DNA from: CAADGL01 sp964643885
Lineage (GTDB): Bacteria > Planctomycetota > Phycisphaerae > UBA1845 > Fen-1342
Direction of reading: 5' to 3'
Assembly: GCA_964643885.1 (NCBI GenBank)
Contig: CAZXUI010000007.1
Span: forward strand, 40,737-104,736
DNA length: 64,000 nucleotides
Position numbers and translations under genes: made by a program. Positions 24,106-32,950 of the stretch are shown here, piece after piece (the stretch's first letter is position 1; the number at the start of each line of letters is the position of its first letter). The notes beneath the pieces are model-generated. The model saw only the letters and a list, made by a program, of their open reading frames with translations. It was not told the DNA's origin and ran no database searches.

Positions 24106-24639
24106 TCAAAATTCCTGCTGGGAGCGGATCCGGCGCGGCTGGACCCGTTTGACCTCGACGATCAGAAACTCCCCCTGCCGCTGACCCGGAATGACGATCC
24201 ACTCCCGCTGTGCCGCCGGCGAGTCCGCCGCCGGCCCGCCCGAAAGCGGAGCACTCGGCAAAAACGTATCCCCCGGCGACGGCGGCGGGGCAAACCACGA
24301 CCCCGCCCGCTGCGTCCCGTCGTCGGTCACGACGCGGTCGGCCGGCCGCTGCGGCGCCAGCCAGAGCACCAGCGCCAGACACGCCGCGGCGGCCACGCCG
24401 CCGAGCTGAACCACGCGCTCCCACCCGCGCAGGCGGCGGACGCGATGGATCGGCCGCCCGGCCGCCCGCCGCAGGGCGTAGCGCATTTCGCGGTCCAGAG
24501 CGACGGACTGCTCGAACAGTTCCTCCGCCGCCGGATCGCGGCGCAGCATCGCGTTCAACTCGCGCTGCTGCGCGGGCGTGATCTCGTCGTCGAGGTAACG
24601 AGAGATCAGCCGCTCGAGCTGTTCCGACGGGTTACTCAT
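24106..24639 (-). CDS. Anti-sigma factor, single-pass membrane protein
   Basis: The product has 177 residues. The N-terminal segment LISRYLDDEITPAQQRELNAML is an anti-sigma-type helical domain without the zinc-ligand set. A single transmembrane helix follows near residues 78-98 (VVQLGGVAAAACLALVLWL), with about 80 residues predicted outside. Its start codon overlaps the stop of the sigma gene (ATGA). This arrangement and topology mark it as the cognate inhibitor, though sequence similarity alone would be weak. Confidence 0.8.
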   Translation of the reverse strand: MSNPSEQLERLISRYLDDEITPAQQRELNAMLRRDPAAEELFEQSVALDREMRYALRRAAGRPIHRVRRLRGWERVVQLGGVAAAACLALVLWLAPQRPADRVVTDDGTQRAGSWFAPPPSPGDTFLPSAPLSGGPAADSPAAQREWIVIPGQRQGEFLIVEVKRVQPRRIRSQQEF

Positions 24640-25208
24640 GCATCCACCTTGCCCTTCAGCATCTCGCGAAGCAAGCGCCGCGCCCGCACCAGCCGCGTCT
24701 CCACCGTTTCCAGCGGCAGGCCGAGCAGTTCGCCGATTTCCGCATACGTCCAGTCCTCCAGGTGCCGCAGAACGAACGGCTCGCGATAGTGCGCCGGCAG
24801 CGATTCGACGGCGCGCATCAGAACCGAGCGCAGCTCAGCTCCCGCGGCCTGCCAGGCCGGGTTGCGAACCCGCGCATCGCCCAGCCCATCCTCGACCTTC
24901 TCCAGGACCGCCGCCGAGCGCCGCTTACGCGACTCCGACGCGTCGATCGCGGCGTTCCGCGCGACGGCGTAGAGCCACGACCGCAGCCGCTGCGGGTCCT
25001 TGAGCGACGGCAGCCGCTCCCAGACCTGCGCCCAGACCTGCTGGGCGATGTCCTCGACCAGGTCCCAGCGGCCGGTCACTCCGAAGATGACGGAGCGCAC
25101 CCAGCCCTCGTGCTGGCGCACAAGCTGGTCGGCGGCCGGGCGATGACCGCGCTGCGCGTCCGCGACGAGCCTTTCCGCGGCTTGGATATCCAAGGCTGCG
25201 TCAACCAT
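24636..25208 (-). CDS. ECF-type RNA polymerase sigma factor
   Basis: About 190 residues from the ATG at 25208. Region 2 includes GRWDLVEDIAQQVWAQVWERL and RLRSWLYAVARNAAID. Region 4 includes PFVLRHLEDWTYAEIGELLGLPLETVETRLVRARRLL. In-frame starts at 25244 and 25265 would lengthen it by up to 19 residues, but neither has a ribosome site and this start has GAGTGAAG. It forms a module with the overlapping anti-sigma gene and the PDZ gene further on. It is only distantly similar to the other sigma factor in this window. Confidence 0.9.
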   Translation of the reverse strand: MVDAALDIQAAERLVADAQRGHRPAADQLVRQHEGWVRSVIFGVTGRWDLVEDIAQQVWAQVWERLPSLKDPQRLRSWLYAVARNAAIDASESRKRRSAAVLEKVEDGLGDARVRNPAWQAAGAELRSVLMRAVESLPAHYREPFVLRHLEDWTYAEIGELLGLPLETVETRLVRARRLLREMLKGKVDA

Positions 25209-25351
25209 CTTCACTCGATTGGACGGGCGGGGGCCGGTCGCCATGACAGAAAAATATAGCCGCAACCGGCCGCCGGCGGCTATCGCGGCGCACGGATTGC
25301 CAGCCCGCTGCTACGCTCGTACCATGCGGCCCGAACACGAAAAGGAGCGCC

Positions 25352-26563
25352 GTGCCCGACGTCCTCATCCCAACGCTGTTGCGAGACCTGGTTTCGCTGC
25401 CGACCGCCCCGTTCGTGGAGGGCGCCGTCGCGGAGTACGTCCGCTCATGCTGCGGCCGGCTGCGGCATGTCACGTTGACCGCGGACCGGTACGGCAACCT
25501 GCTGGCACACTATCGGAACCAGCCGCCGCGGCGGCCGGCGGTCGTCTTTACGGCGCACATGGACCATCCGGGCTTCGAGGCGCTGGAGATGGCCGGCAAG
25601 GGGCGGCTTCGGGCGGCGTTTCGCGGCTGGGTGGAGCCGGAGTATTTCGAGGCGGCGGGGGTGCGGTTCTGGAGCGGGGGGCGGTGGCTGCGGGGAAAGA
25701 TTTACAAGGTCACGAAGGCGGCCCGGGTATATCGCATGATCGGGCGGACGGCCCGGCCGGAGGAAGTGCTGGTCGATATCAAGGGCGACGTCGCGCCGGG
25801 TTCGGCGGGGATGTGGGACCTGGGCGAGCCGGTGCTGCGACGCGGCTGCGTGCATGCACGGGCGTGCGACGATCTGGCGGGCTGCGCGTCGATGCTGGCG
25901 CTTCTGGAGCGGCTCTCGAGCGGGCGGGTGAAGGCGGAGTGTTACTGCCTGTTCACTCGGGCCGAGGAAGTGGGGTTCGTCGGGGCGATCGCGGCGGCGC
26001 GCGAGGGGACGATCCCGCGGGAGCTGCCGGTGGTGGCGATCGAGACGAGCAAGGCGCTTCCGTCGGCCCCGATCGGAGCCGGGCCGGTGCTGCGGGTCGG
26101 CGACAAGTCGAGCGTTTTCACGCCGGAGGTCACCGAGTTCTGCGACCGCGTGGCAATGGACCTGGCGCAGCGCGACCGCAGCTTCGCGTTTCAGCGGAAG
26201 CTGATGGACGGCGGCACGTGCGAGTCCACCGCGTATTACGTGTACGGCTACAAGACGACCGGCGTGTGCGTGCCGCTGGGCAACTATCACAACATGGACA
26301 CGGTTCGCCGCCGCATCGCCGCCGAGTACATCAGCCTCAGCGACTGGCAGCGGATGGTCCAGTGGTTCGAGGCAATCGTAACCGACCGCGAGGGCTACCG
26401 CAGCGACGGCGGCAACGTCCGCAAAACCATCAACGAGCGTTTCGAAAAGTACCTGCCACTGCTACGCGCTTCGTCGCCGCAGTCCCGCCCGGCCGCGAAA
26501 TCCGCTCGCCGCGGCCGCCGCTCAGCCCCGCGGCCGCCCGCTCGAAAGGCTGCTGCGCGTTGA
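25352..26563 (+). CDS. M42/M20-type metallopeptidase
   Basis: The product has 403 residues. The metal-ligand pattern of co-catalytic dizinc aminopeptidases is present: HMDHPG near residue 69, CDDLAG near 171, AEEVGF near 206, AIETSK near 230 and YHN near 312. Such enzymes remove N-terminal residues from peptides in the cytoplasm; no signal peptide is seen. The GTG start has AAAAGGAG at good spacing. The C-terminal 25 residues are strongly basic (AAKSARRGRRSAPRPPARK), an unusual tail that may bind nucleic acid or be disordered. A sigma-54 activator gene follows 32 bp later. Confidence 0.85.
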   Translation: MPDVLIPTLLRDLVSLPTAPFVEGAVAEYVRSCCGRLRHVTLTADRYGNLLAHYRNQPPRRPAVVFTAHMDHPGFEALEMAGKGRLRAAFRGWVEPEYFEAAGVRFWSGGRWLRGKIYKVTKAARVYRMIGRTARPEEVLVDIKGDVAPGSAGMWDLGEPVLRRGCVHARACDDLAGCASMLALLERLSSGRVKAECYCLFTRAEEVGFVGAIAAAREGTIPRELPVVAIETSKALPSAPIGAGPVLRVGDKSSVFTPEVTEFCDRVAMDLAQRDRSFAFQRKLMDGGTCESTAYYVYGYKTTGVCVPLGNYHNMDTVRRRIAAEYISLSDWQRMVQWFEAIVTDREGYRSDGGNVRKTINERFEKYLPLLRASSPQSRPAAKSARRGRRSAPRPPARKAAAR

Positions 26564-26595
26564 AGACCGCCCGGTTTTCCGTTGGAATAGCGGCC

Positions 26596-28008
26596 ATGGC
26601 CGACCAGCCGCAGACGACCTCCGGGCCGCAGACGCCGGCGAATAGCCGGCCCCGCGGCCGCATCCTCGTCGTGGACGACGAGCCGCTGAAGCGCATCACG
26701 CTTCAGATCGAGCTCAGCGAGCACGGCTTCGAGGTCTATGAGGCGGCCGACGCGGAGAGCGCCCGCCGCATCTTCGATTCGCGCGCGGTGGACGTGGTCG
26801 TCAGCGACGTACGCATGCCGGGTATGAACGGCCTCGATCTGCTCGCGTACATTAAGAGCATCCGGCCCGAGGTCGACGTGATCCTGATGACGGCGTACGC
26901 GACGGTCGACACGGCCGTGCTGGCGATCAAGCGCGGCGCATACGACTACATCACCAAGCCCTTCACGACACAGGACCTGATCAGCAAGCTCGACCGGCTC
27001 TTCGCGGCCCGCAGCCCGGTCGCGGTAAATGGCGCGGTGGAGAGTTTCGGCCGGCTGGTGGCCCGCAGCCAGAGCATGAAGCGGCTGTTCGCGCAGCTCC
27101 GCGGGGCGGCCGCGACGGACCGGACGGTCCTGCTGTGTGGCGAGAGCGGGACGGGCAAGGAGCTGCTGGCGGAGGCCATTCACGAGCAGAGCACGCGGGC
27201 GGGCAAGCCGCTGGTGCGGTTCAGTTGCGCGGCGCTTCAGCCGACGGTGCTGGAGAGCGAGCTGTTCGGGCATGAGAAGGGAGCGTTCACCGGAGCCATC
27301 CGCCAGAAGCCCGGCCGCTTCGAGCAGGCCGACGGCGGCACGATCATGCTCGACGAGGTCGACGACATCCCCACCGAGCTCCAGGTCAAGCTGCTGCGCG
27401 TCGTGGAGCAGCAGGAATTCGAGCGCGTCGGCGGAGAGACGCCCGTCCGCGTCGACGTGCGGCTCATCTGTGCGACGAAACGTGACCTGCTTCAGCTCGT
27501 CAGGGAAGGCCGCTTCCGCGAAGACCTGTACTACCGCCTGAACGTGTTGAGCTTCACGATTCCGCCCCTGCGCGAGCGGCCGGACGACATCCCCGCGCTG
27601 GTGCACCATTTCGTGCAGAAGCATGCGGTGCTCGCCGGCGGCCAGCAGGTGAGCGTCTCGCCGCACGCGATGGACGAGCTGCTGCGGCACGCGTGGCCGG
27701 GCAACGTGCGCGAGCTGGAGCACGTGATCGAGCGGGCGCTGGCCTTCTGCGACGGCGGGGAGATCCGGCCGGAGCACATCGTGCCGCTCTCGGCGGAGCG
27801 CTCGGACGGGTATGTGGCGCCGCTGGTCGAGCTCTCCGAAGCCGGCTCGCTGGGCCTGACGGAGACGGTGGCGGACATCGAACGGCGGCTGATTCTGCTC
27901 GCGCTGCGGCAGTGCAACGGCAACCAGGCACGGGCCGCACAGCGGCTGGGCATTCCGCGGACGACGCTGCGCGACAAGATGGCTCGCTACAACATTCCCG
28001 TGAACTGA
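26596..28008 (+). CDS. NtrC-family sigma-54-dependent response regulator
   Basis: The product has 470 residues in three domains. The receiver (about 22-135) has phospho-acceptor aspartate in VVSDVRMPGMNG and the lysine in YITKPF. The AAA+ domain (about 155-390) has Walker A GESGTGKE, the sigma-54-contacting GAFTGA loop and Walker B GGTIMLDEVDD. A Fis-type helix-turn-helix lies at the end (QARAAQRLGIPRTTLRDKM). All key residues are present, so it should activate sigma-54 promoters when phosphorylated. No sensor kinase is adjacent, so its input is unknown. Confidence 0.95.
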   Translation: MADQPQTTSGPQTPANSRPRGRILVVDDEPLKRITLQIELSEHGFEVYEAADAESARRIFDSRAVDVVVSDVRMPGMNGLDLLAYIKSIRPEVDVILMTAYATVDTAVLAIKRGAYDYITKPFTTQDLISKLDRLFAARSPVAVNGAVESFGRLVARSQSMKRLFAQLRGAAATDRTVLLCGESGTGKELLAEAIHEQSTRAGKPLVRFSCAALQPTVLESELFGHEKGAFTGAIRQKPGRFEQADGGTIMLDEVDDIPTELQVKLLRVVEQQEFERVGGETPVRVDVRLICATKRDLLQLVREGRFREDLYYRLNVLSFTIPPLRERPDDIPALVHHFVQKHAVLAGGQQVSVSPHAMDELLRHAWPGNVRELEHVIERALAFCDGGEIRPEHIVPLSAERSDGYVAPLVELSEAGSLGLTETVADIERRLILLALRQCNGNQARAAQRLGIPRTTLRDKMARYNIPVN

Positions 28009-28169
28009 GCCCGCGGCGCCCCCCCGGCCTCCCTGCGAACTCAGCATCACTTTTTTCTCTGATTCCGGCCGATTCCCCGCCACCCGCGTGTACGCCGCAC
28101 CCGATTCGTCGCATTCGTCCTGCAAAAGCGCTGGATGGATCAACCGGAACCGTCGTGGAGAGATCAGAG

Positions 28170-29414
28170 ATGCGACCAACACGTGCGATGGCCGTGGCAA
28201 GCTTCACATTGGCCACGGCCGCCCTGATGGGCGGCTGTCCGACAGCTTCTCAACCCCTTTCGGAACAGACACTTACGGCCGGCGACGCGGGCGGAGGGGT
28301 CGGGGCCGAGAAACTGGGGACCATCCCCGCCGAGCCGCCCGCGGTCGAACCGCCGGCCGGGCCGCAGGAAGACAGCCAGCACTGGTTCGGCCGCTCGCCC
28401 TTTGGCGTGTGGCTGCTCGAGGAGGGGGCGATGCTGCCCGCCTTCGACACGGCCCTGCGCGTGACCGGCTTCGTGGCCAACCCGGACGGCACCGGCCGGG
28501 TCTTCTTCCGCGACACGGCGACGGACGCCAACGACTGCGTCCGGGCATACGTGCTGTTCAACGGTCAGACGCTCGCGCTCGACCTTTCCGCAGAGTTCGG
28601 GCTGCCGTTCAGCGCGGATGCGACGATGTTCTTTCCCGTGGTGGTGACCGAGGAGGACTCGCTGGGTCTGGCCGATGAGACCGGCCAGATCGCCCTGTTC
28701 TCCAAGCAGCAGGAACTTCCCCCCGAGATCACGTGCGGCTCGTTCGAGGTGCTGGACGTGTTCGAGGGCGTGCCGAATCCGCACTCGTTCGGGGACCTCG
28801 TGCTGCACTTCGGCGACCTGATCTACAACTCGACGGACGACCAGATCGAGCGCTTCGACCTCGACACCGGCGCGATCGGCGCGCCGATCGGGCCCACGCA
28901 AGGCCGCTTCATGCACAGCAAGCAGAACCTGGATTTCTGGACGCACTGCGGTTGCGGCGGCAGTCCTGAGGCGACGCGCCGCACGCTCGTCTCCGTGCTT
29001 GATACGGTCCACACGGGCACGGATCTCTTCGATCAGATCACCATCCGTGCGGCCGAGTACCTGCCGACGACGGATCGGCTCTGGCTGCACGGCCGGCAGA
29101 ACGTCACCGGCGGCCGCTTCAAGTTCCTGATCGTCAATACCAACGGCGAGCCCGACACGCTTGACCGCGCGATCGACTTCAACCGCGACCTTCGCGGACT
29201 CTCCTTCGACGGCACGGACCTTTGGGCCATCGTGACCATGGCGTCGCGCTCGGTCTGCCGCATCGACGTGACCACCGGCCGCGTGATCGAGTCGTTCGAG
29301 GTGCCCGATCAGGACATTTCCTGGACCGGCCTCGAGCCGGTCGGCAACGATCTCTACCTGATCGGCTCGGACGCGAATTTCCAGGGCGTGCTCTATCGGC
29401 TCGTGCGGCCATAG
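28170..29414 (+). CDS. Lipoprotein of unknown function, propeller-like C-terminal half
   Basis: The product has 414 residues with a lipobox at LMGGC (Cys23), so it is probably outer- or inner-membrane anchored. A proline-rich linker follows to residue 65. The C-terminal half has repeated beta-strand patterns such as IERFDLDTGAIG, RDLRGLSFDGTDLWAI and SVCRIDVTTGRVIESF, resembling a small beta-propeller. A CGCGG motif lies near residue 268. I do not recognise a named family. GGAGA precedes the ATG at 28170. A strong hairpin terminator lies 39 bp beyond the stop. Confidence 0.7.
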   Translation: MRPTRAMAVASFTLATAALMGGCPTASQPLSEQTLTAGDAGGGVGAEKLGTIPAEPPAVEPPAGPQEDSQHWFGRSPFGVWLLEEGAMLPAFDTALRVTGFVANPDGTGRVFFRDTATDANDCVRAYVLFNGQTLALDLSAEFGLPFSADATMFFPVVVTEEDSLGLADETGQIALFSKQQELPPEITCGSFEVLDVFEGVPNPHSFGDLVLHFGDLIYNSTDDQIERFDLDTGAIGAPIGPTQGRFMHSKQNLDFWTHCGCGGSPEATRRTLVSVLDTVHTGTDLFDQITIRAAEYLPTTDRLWLHGRQNVTGGRFKFLIVNTNGEPDTLDRAIDFNRDLRGLSFDGTDLWAIVTMASRSVCRIDVTTGRVIESFEVPDQDISWTGLEPVGNDLYLIGSDANFQGVLYRLVRP

Positions 29415-29452
29415 GCCGCCCGCCGCGCAGCGAACCCCTGTCACCCTCACCC

Positions 29453-29493
29453 GGCCCGACGCGCTCGGCAGGCCCTGCGCGTCGGGCCCGTTT
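29453..29493 (+). terminator. Hairpin terminator between convergent genes
   Basis: A perfect 11-bp stem (29453-29463 with 29478-29488, GGCCCGACGCG/CGCGTCGGGCC) closes a 14-nt loop and is followed by CGTTTG. The T run is short. It sits after the lipoprotein gene and before the convergent PLP-enzyme gene. Confidence 0.65.
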
Positions 29494-29540
29494 GCGTCCG
29501 CCGGGCGCGTCGCATCACGTCGACTTGATGTGCAGGACGC

Positions 29541-30875
29541 TCACTCGAGTGCGCGAAGCTCGCGAAGTGTCCGCTCGAGCTCCTGCTCGTTGTTGACCAG
29601 GCTGGGCGCGATGCGCGCGTAGGATTCGCGATAGGGGCTCGTGCTGGCGATGATCCCACTGTCCCGAAGATGGGCGACGACATCCGACGGCTGGCGGCCG
29701 GCGACCTCGAAGCAGATGATGCCGGCCGACAGCTCCGGGCTGCGCGGCGTGTGCAGGCGGATGTGCGGCATTTCGGCCAACGCATCCTTGGCCATCGTGT
29801 TCAGCGTGCGAATCCGCTCCTGGATGCGGCCCTTGCCGATCTGCATGTGAAAGCGGAACGCCTGGTCCACGGCCCAGCGATGCTCGAAGGAGTGGAACCC
29901 GCCCGGCGACATCAGATCGCCCGGCGGGACCTGGTCGACCGGCAGGTAGCCGAGCCAGACCTCGTAATTGGCGCCGAAGCTGGGAATCACGGGCGCGGCC
30001 CGCTTCCACGCCTGCGGTCGGGCCCAGATCAGGCCCGTGCCGCGCGGCCCGAAGAGCCACTTGTGCGTGCCGGCGATGAAGAAGTCGCAGCCGAGATCCT
30101 CCATGCGCACGTCGTCGATGCCCAGTCCGTGCACGCCGTCGACGCAGAGCAGGACGTGGTCCTGCGGGTCGCGCTGCGCGTTGATCTCGCGCAGGGCCGC
30201 GGCCATCGCCGCCAGCGGCAGCTTGACGCCGGTGCTCGAGTGCACCCAGGTCACGGCGACGGCGCGCGTCCGGTCGCTGACGCCGCTGCGCAGGCGCGAG
30301 ACGATCTCGTCGACGCTGGCCCGGGCGCCGTCGTCATAGAGCGTCACGCGGCGGACCTTCGCACCCGTCCGCTGTGCGCGGTGCTGAATCGCGATGTCGG
30401 TCGAGTAGTGATCGTGCGTGGTCGTGAGGATCTCCTGTCCCGCCTCCAGACGCAGTGTGCCGTAGACCAGACCAAGACCCATCGTCGTGCTGTCGGTCAG
30501 CGCGATCTCGTGTGCGCTTGTGCCGAGATACTCGGCCGCGGCAGACCGAACGCGCGACTCGGCCTCAAAATGGTGCTCGTGCCAGTAGCCGACCGGATCG
30601 GCATCCAGTCCGCGGCGGTAACGCTCGATCGCCTCGGCCACCGGCCGGGGGTGCGCGGCGAGAAAGAATGACGCGAGGTGAACGCGCGAGCGGGCCAGCG
30701 GGAACTGATCGCGAACCGATTCCCAATTCCGCGGGTCGAAATCGCCGTGCGCTTCGCAAGCCGCAGGCGCCGGCGAGGTTGGGCGCGCATGTGCCACCTC
30801 GTGCGCCCCGAGCCACCCGGCCGCCGCCGACCCCAGCGTAACCCCCGCGCCGCGCAGAAACTCTCTCCGCCGCAT
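29541..30875 (-). CDS. Tat-exported class V aminotransferase-fold PLP enzyme
   Basis: The product has 444 residues. It begins MRRREFLRGAG, a twin-arginine signal, followed by a hydrophobic segment ending AHA. The PLP fold is class V (isopenicillin-N epimerase / cysteine desulfurase-like): PLP lysine in AGTHKWLFGPRGTG (about residue 272), aspartate in LCVDGVHGLG, and SSTGVKLPL. The conserved active-site cysteine of NifS desulfurases is not evident, so epimerase or lyase chemistry is likelier; substrate unknown. Export through Tat fits a protein folded around its cofactor, but such placement is uncommon. GGGAG precedes the ATG. Confidence 0.85.
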   Translation of the reverse strand: MRRREFLRGAGVTLGSAAAGWLGAHEVAHARPTSPAPAACEAHGDFDPRNWESVRDQFPLARSRVHLASFFLAAHPRPVAEAIERYRRGLDADPVGYWHEHHFEAESRVRSAAAEYLGTSAHEIALTDSTTMGLGLVYGTLRLEAGQEILTTTHDHYSTDIAIQHRAQRTGAKVRRVTLYDDGARASVDEIVSRLRSGVSDRTRAVAVTWVHSSTGVKLPLAAMAAALREINAQRDPQDHVLLCVDGVHGLGIDDVRMEDLGCDFFIAGTHKWLFGPRGTGLIWARPQAWKRAAPVIPSFGANYEVWLGYLPVDQVPPGDLMSPGGFHSFEHRWAVDQAFRFHMQIGKGRIQERIRTLNTMAKDALAEMPHIRLHTPRSPELSAGIICFEVAGRQPSDVVAHLRDSGIIASTSPYRESYARIAPSLVNNEQELERTLRELRALE

Positions 30876-31140
30876 CGCCTACTCCCTGAATCCGCACTGA
30901 CCCGGCCCGAATCGCGGCGAGGGAACATCGCCCGCCGACTGTCTGAGAATGGCCCGCACGCCCGAGCGAAAGCCCCCCAGCCCGCGGCGCGACCGGCCTG
31001 AAGTTTCCCGCCGGCCGCGCCATCTGTCCATGCCGCAAACAGAGTGCAGGTGCGAGCGATTGCCGATTTTCCCGGTGCTCGTATCCCGGCGGCTGAGGCA
31101 AACCCGCAGGCCGCGCGGCCGGATCGGCGCGCAAGTAGCG

Positions 31141-31159
31141 TGTTACAGACTTGTTACAG
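31141..31159. promoter_or_regulatory. Direct repeat TGTTACAG x2 upstream of a secreted-protein gene
   Basis: TGTTACAG occurs at 31141-31148 and again at 31152-31159, an 11-bp period that places both copies on one face of the helix. It lies 50-68 bp before the start of the PrcB-like gene. It could be a regulator-binding site; no binding protein can be named. Confidence 0.35.
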
Positions 31160-31208
31160 CGTGGAACCCCGGCCGCTGGTATACCTAGCGACAGAAAGGA
31201 GGCCGCTC

Positions 31209-31748
31209 ATGTCAGGCCGAATCACTCTGCTCCGTGCCACCGTGCTCCTGCTTGCGAGCCTGGCCGCTCGAGTCGGAGCGGCCGCGCCGCCGGCGGAATC
31301 GGTGCCGCCGGTGCAATTCGTCGGGCACGAGAGCAAGGTGACGAGTCCGAGGTTCGTGCTCGCCGAGGATGAGCGAAGCTGGCGGGAGTTGTGGGCGGAG
31401 CACACGGGTGTGGAGAACTCGGGCGTACCGCCGCATCGACACGCCGCTCCCAAGATCGACTTCTCGCGCTTCATGGTCGTCGGGGTGTTTCTCGGAGCGT
31501 CGACGAACTGCGACGGCGCGCCGGCGGTGGCCGTGATCCGCGACGACGGAGCCCTGCGCGTCCGCTATGAGCATTCGACATTCCAGACGGCGAGCATCGA
31601 AGGGCCCGACCGGGGCGTGAGCACGACGCCGTTCGGCCTGTGGGTGATCGAGAAGAGCGACGCGGCGGTCGTGGTCGAGCGCGGCGTGCGCAGGCTCAAG
31701 AATCAGCCGATCGAGTGGAGGGCGGTGCACCGCTTCGAGCGGCGCTAG
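31209..31748 (+). CDS. Secreted PrcB-C-like protein
   Basis: The product has 179 residues. A signal peptide (ITLLRATVLLLASLAARVGAAA) ends near residue 26. The mature part has SWRELWAEHTG, then DFSRFMVVGVFLGA and a strand-rich C-terminus with TTPFGLWVIEKSDAAVVVER. This resembles the C-terminal domain of PrcB, a partner of a Treponema protease, but the assignment is from memory and tentative. AAAGGAGG stands at ideal spacing before the ATG at 31209. It is not part of an obvious operon. Confidence 0.65.
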   Translation: MSGRITLLRATVLLLASLAARVGAAAPPAESVPPVQFVGHESKVTSPRFVLAEDERSWRELWAEHTGVENSGVPPHRHAAPKIDFSRFMVVGVFLGASTNCDGAPAVAVIRDDGALRVRYEHSTFQTASIEGPDRGVSTTPFGLWVIEKSDAAVVVERGVRRLKNQPIEWRAVHRFERR

Positions 31749-31790
31749 TGCACCGGGTCAATGGTCCCGCAACATGGGATGTGCGGAACA

Positions 31791-31985
31791 GAGCCGCGAC
31801 CGTAAGGGAGCGGGCCAGGTGTGCGACCTTTACCCGCGTACACGCGTCGAAACGCGCACACTTGAATCAGTGAGCGTGCGCGTGTGGTTGGTGAATGTCC
31901 TCCGCCGCTTGCGCGGGCGGCGTACCACCCCCGGCCCGCTCCGTTATCCCGAACACGGAGTGTCCGGGGCGAGCGGTCGCGGCTC
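31791..31985. mobile_element. MITE-like element with 12-bp terminal inverted repeats
   Basis: GAGCCGCGACCG at 31791-31802 is matched by its exact reverse complement CGGTCGCGGCTC at 31974-31985, bounding 195 bp without a gene. The left end continues into TAAGGGAGCGGGCC, and a 26-bp version of this end recurs at 38850-38875. The interior has GGCCCGCTCC in inverse orientation. No transposase is encoded and no clear target-site duplication was found. Confidence 0.45.
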
Positions 31986-32089
31986 AGATCAGCGTTGCGG
32001 GTCAGACGCCGGCGCTATCCACCAGCCGCGTGCCCGCGCTGAAAACTCGTGATGGGGCCGCGCCGGCCGGCCGCTGTAGGATCGGTGAC

Positions 32090-32872
32090 ATGCCGCGCCA
32101 CTCAACCGCCACACACCGCGCCGTCGCCGCGTCGCTCGATGCGCCGCTGCGCGCCCTGCCGCTGATCGCCGAGTTTTTCGCTCCGCTCACGTCGCTCGGC
32201 AGCCAGCCGCGGCGCGTCGTCAACTGGCTGCGGGCGGCGGGCATCGGCCCGCGTCACACCGTGCTCGACCTCGGCTGCGGCAAGGGAGCCGTCGCCGTCG
32301 CAATCGCCCGCAACCTCGGCTGCCGCGTGGTCGGCGTCGACGCCTTCGCGCCGTTCGTCGACGCGGCCGAGAGTCTGGCGAAGCGCCGCGGAGTCGCGGA
32401 CCGATGCGAGCTGCGCTGCGGCCGGATCGAGTCCTGGCGCCAGAGCCGTCGACGATTCGACGCGGTCGTTTCGCTCGGCGTCTGGCCGCTGCGGCGGATT
32501 GCTCCGCTGGCCAGCCGGCTGACGCTTCCCGGCGGCGTGTATCTGGTCGACGATGCGATCCTGGTCGACGCGGCGCGGGCACGTGCGAATCAAGCCGGCC
32601 AGATCACGGCCGGGCAGGCGCGCCGGCTGCTCGAATCGTTCGGCGGGCGGGTCGAGCGGGAACTCGTGCTGACAGCCGCGCAGGTGCGCAAGCACGAGGC
32701 CGGGTTGCACGAAAGACTTCGCAGGCAGGCCGTCGCGATGGCCCGCCGCGATCCGTCCCGCCGGCCGCTGCTGCGAGAATGCCTCCGCCGCCAGCGCGAG
32801 GCGGCGAGGCTGATGGCCGGTCCACTGCGGCCTGCGTTGTGGCTGGTCCGGCGCGTCGGGCGTCCCGGTTGA
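32090..32872 (+). CDS. Class I SAM-dependent methyltransferase
   Basis: The product has 260 residues. SAM-binding motif I is VLDLGCGKGAVAVAIA near residue 60, followed by the acidic residue in VVGVDAFAPFV and a motif near FDAVVSLGVWPL. The C-terminal 80 residues are highly basic (RKHEAGLHERLRRQAVAMARR), suggesting nucleic-acid or ribosome contact. The target is unknown. The ATG at 32090 was chosen because the reading frame before it runs through repeat sequence. It is preceded by a MITE-like element and followed by a toxin-antitoxin pair. Confidence 0.82.
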   Translation: MPRHSTATHRAVAASLDAPLRALPLIAEFFAPLTSLGSQPRRVVNWLRAAGIGPRHTVLDLGCGKGAVAVAIARNLGCRVVGVDAFAPFVDAAESLAKRRGVADRCELRCGRIESWRQSRRRFDAVVSLGVWPLRRIAPLASRLTLPGGVYLVDDAILVDAARARANQAGQITAGQARRLLESFGGRVERELVLTAAQVRKHEAGLHERLRRQAVAMARRDPSRRPLLRECLRRQREAARLMAGPLRPALWLVRRVGRPG

Positions 32873-32950
32873 CTCTGTGGGTATGGGTCGAAACCTGGGA
32901 GTTCTCGGACGTGGCTTGCCTTGCAGGCAATCAATGCATATAACGCAGGC

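Noticed and set aside
25219..26595. 5' extension of the NtrC-type regulator frame
   Set aside because: It overlaps the M42-type peptidase gene in another frame; the regulator's real start is the ATG at 26596, just before the receiver domain.
28050..28058. T run (TTTTTT) after the sigma-54 regulator as a terminator
   Set aside because: No stable hairpin precedes it.
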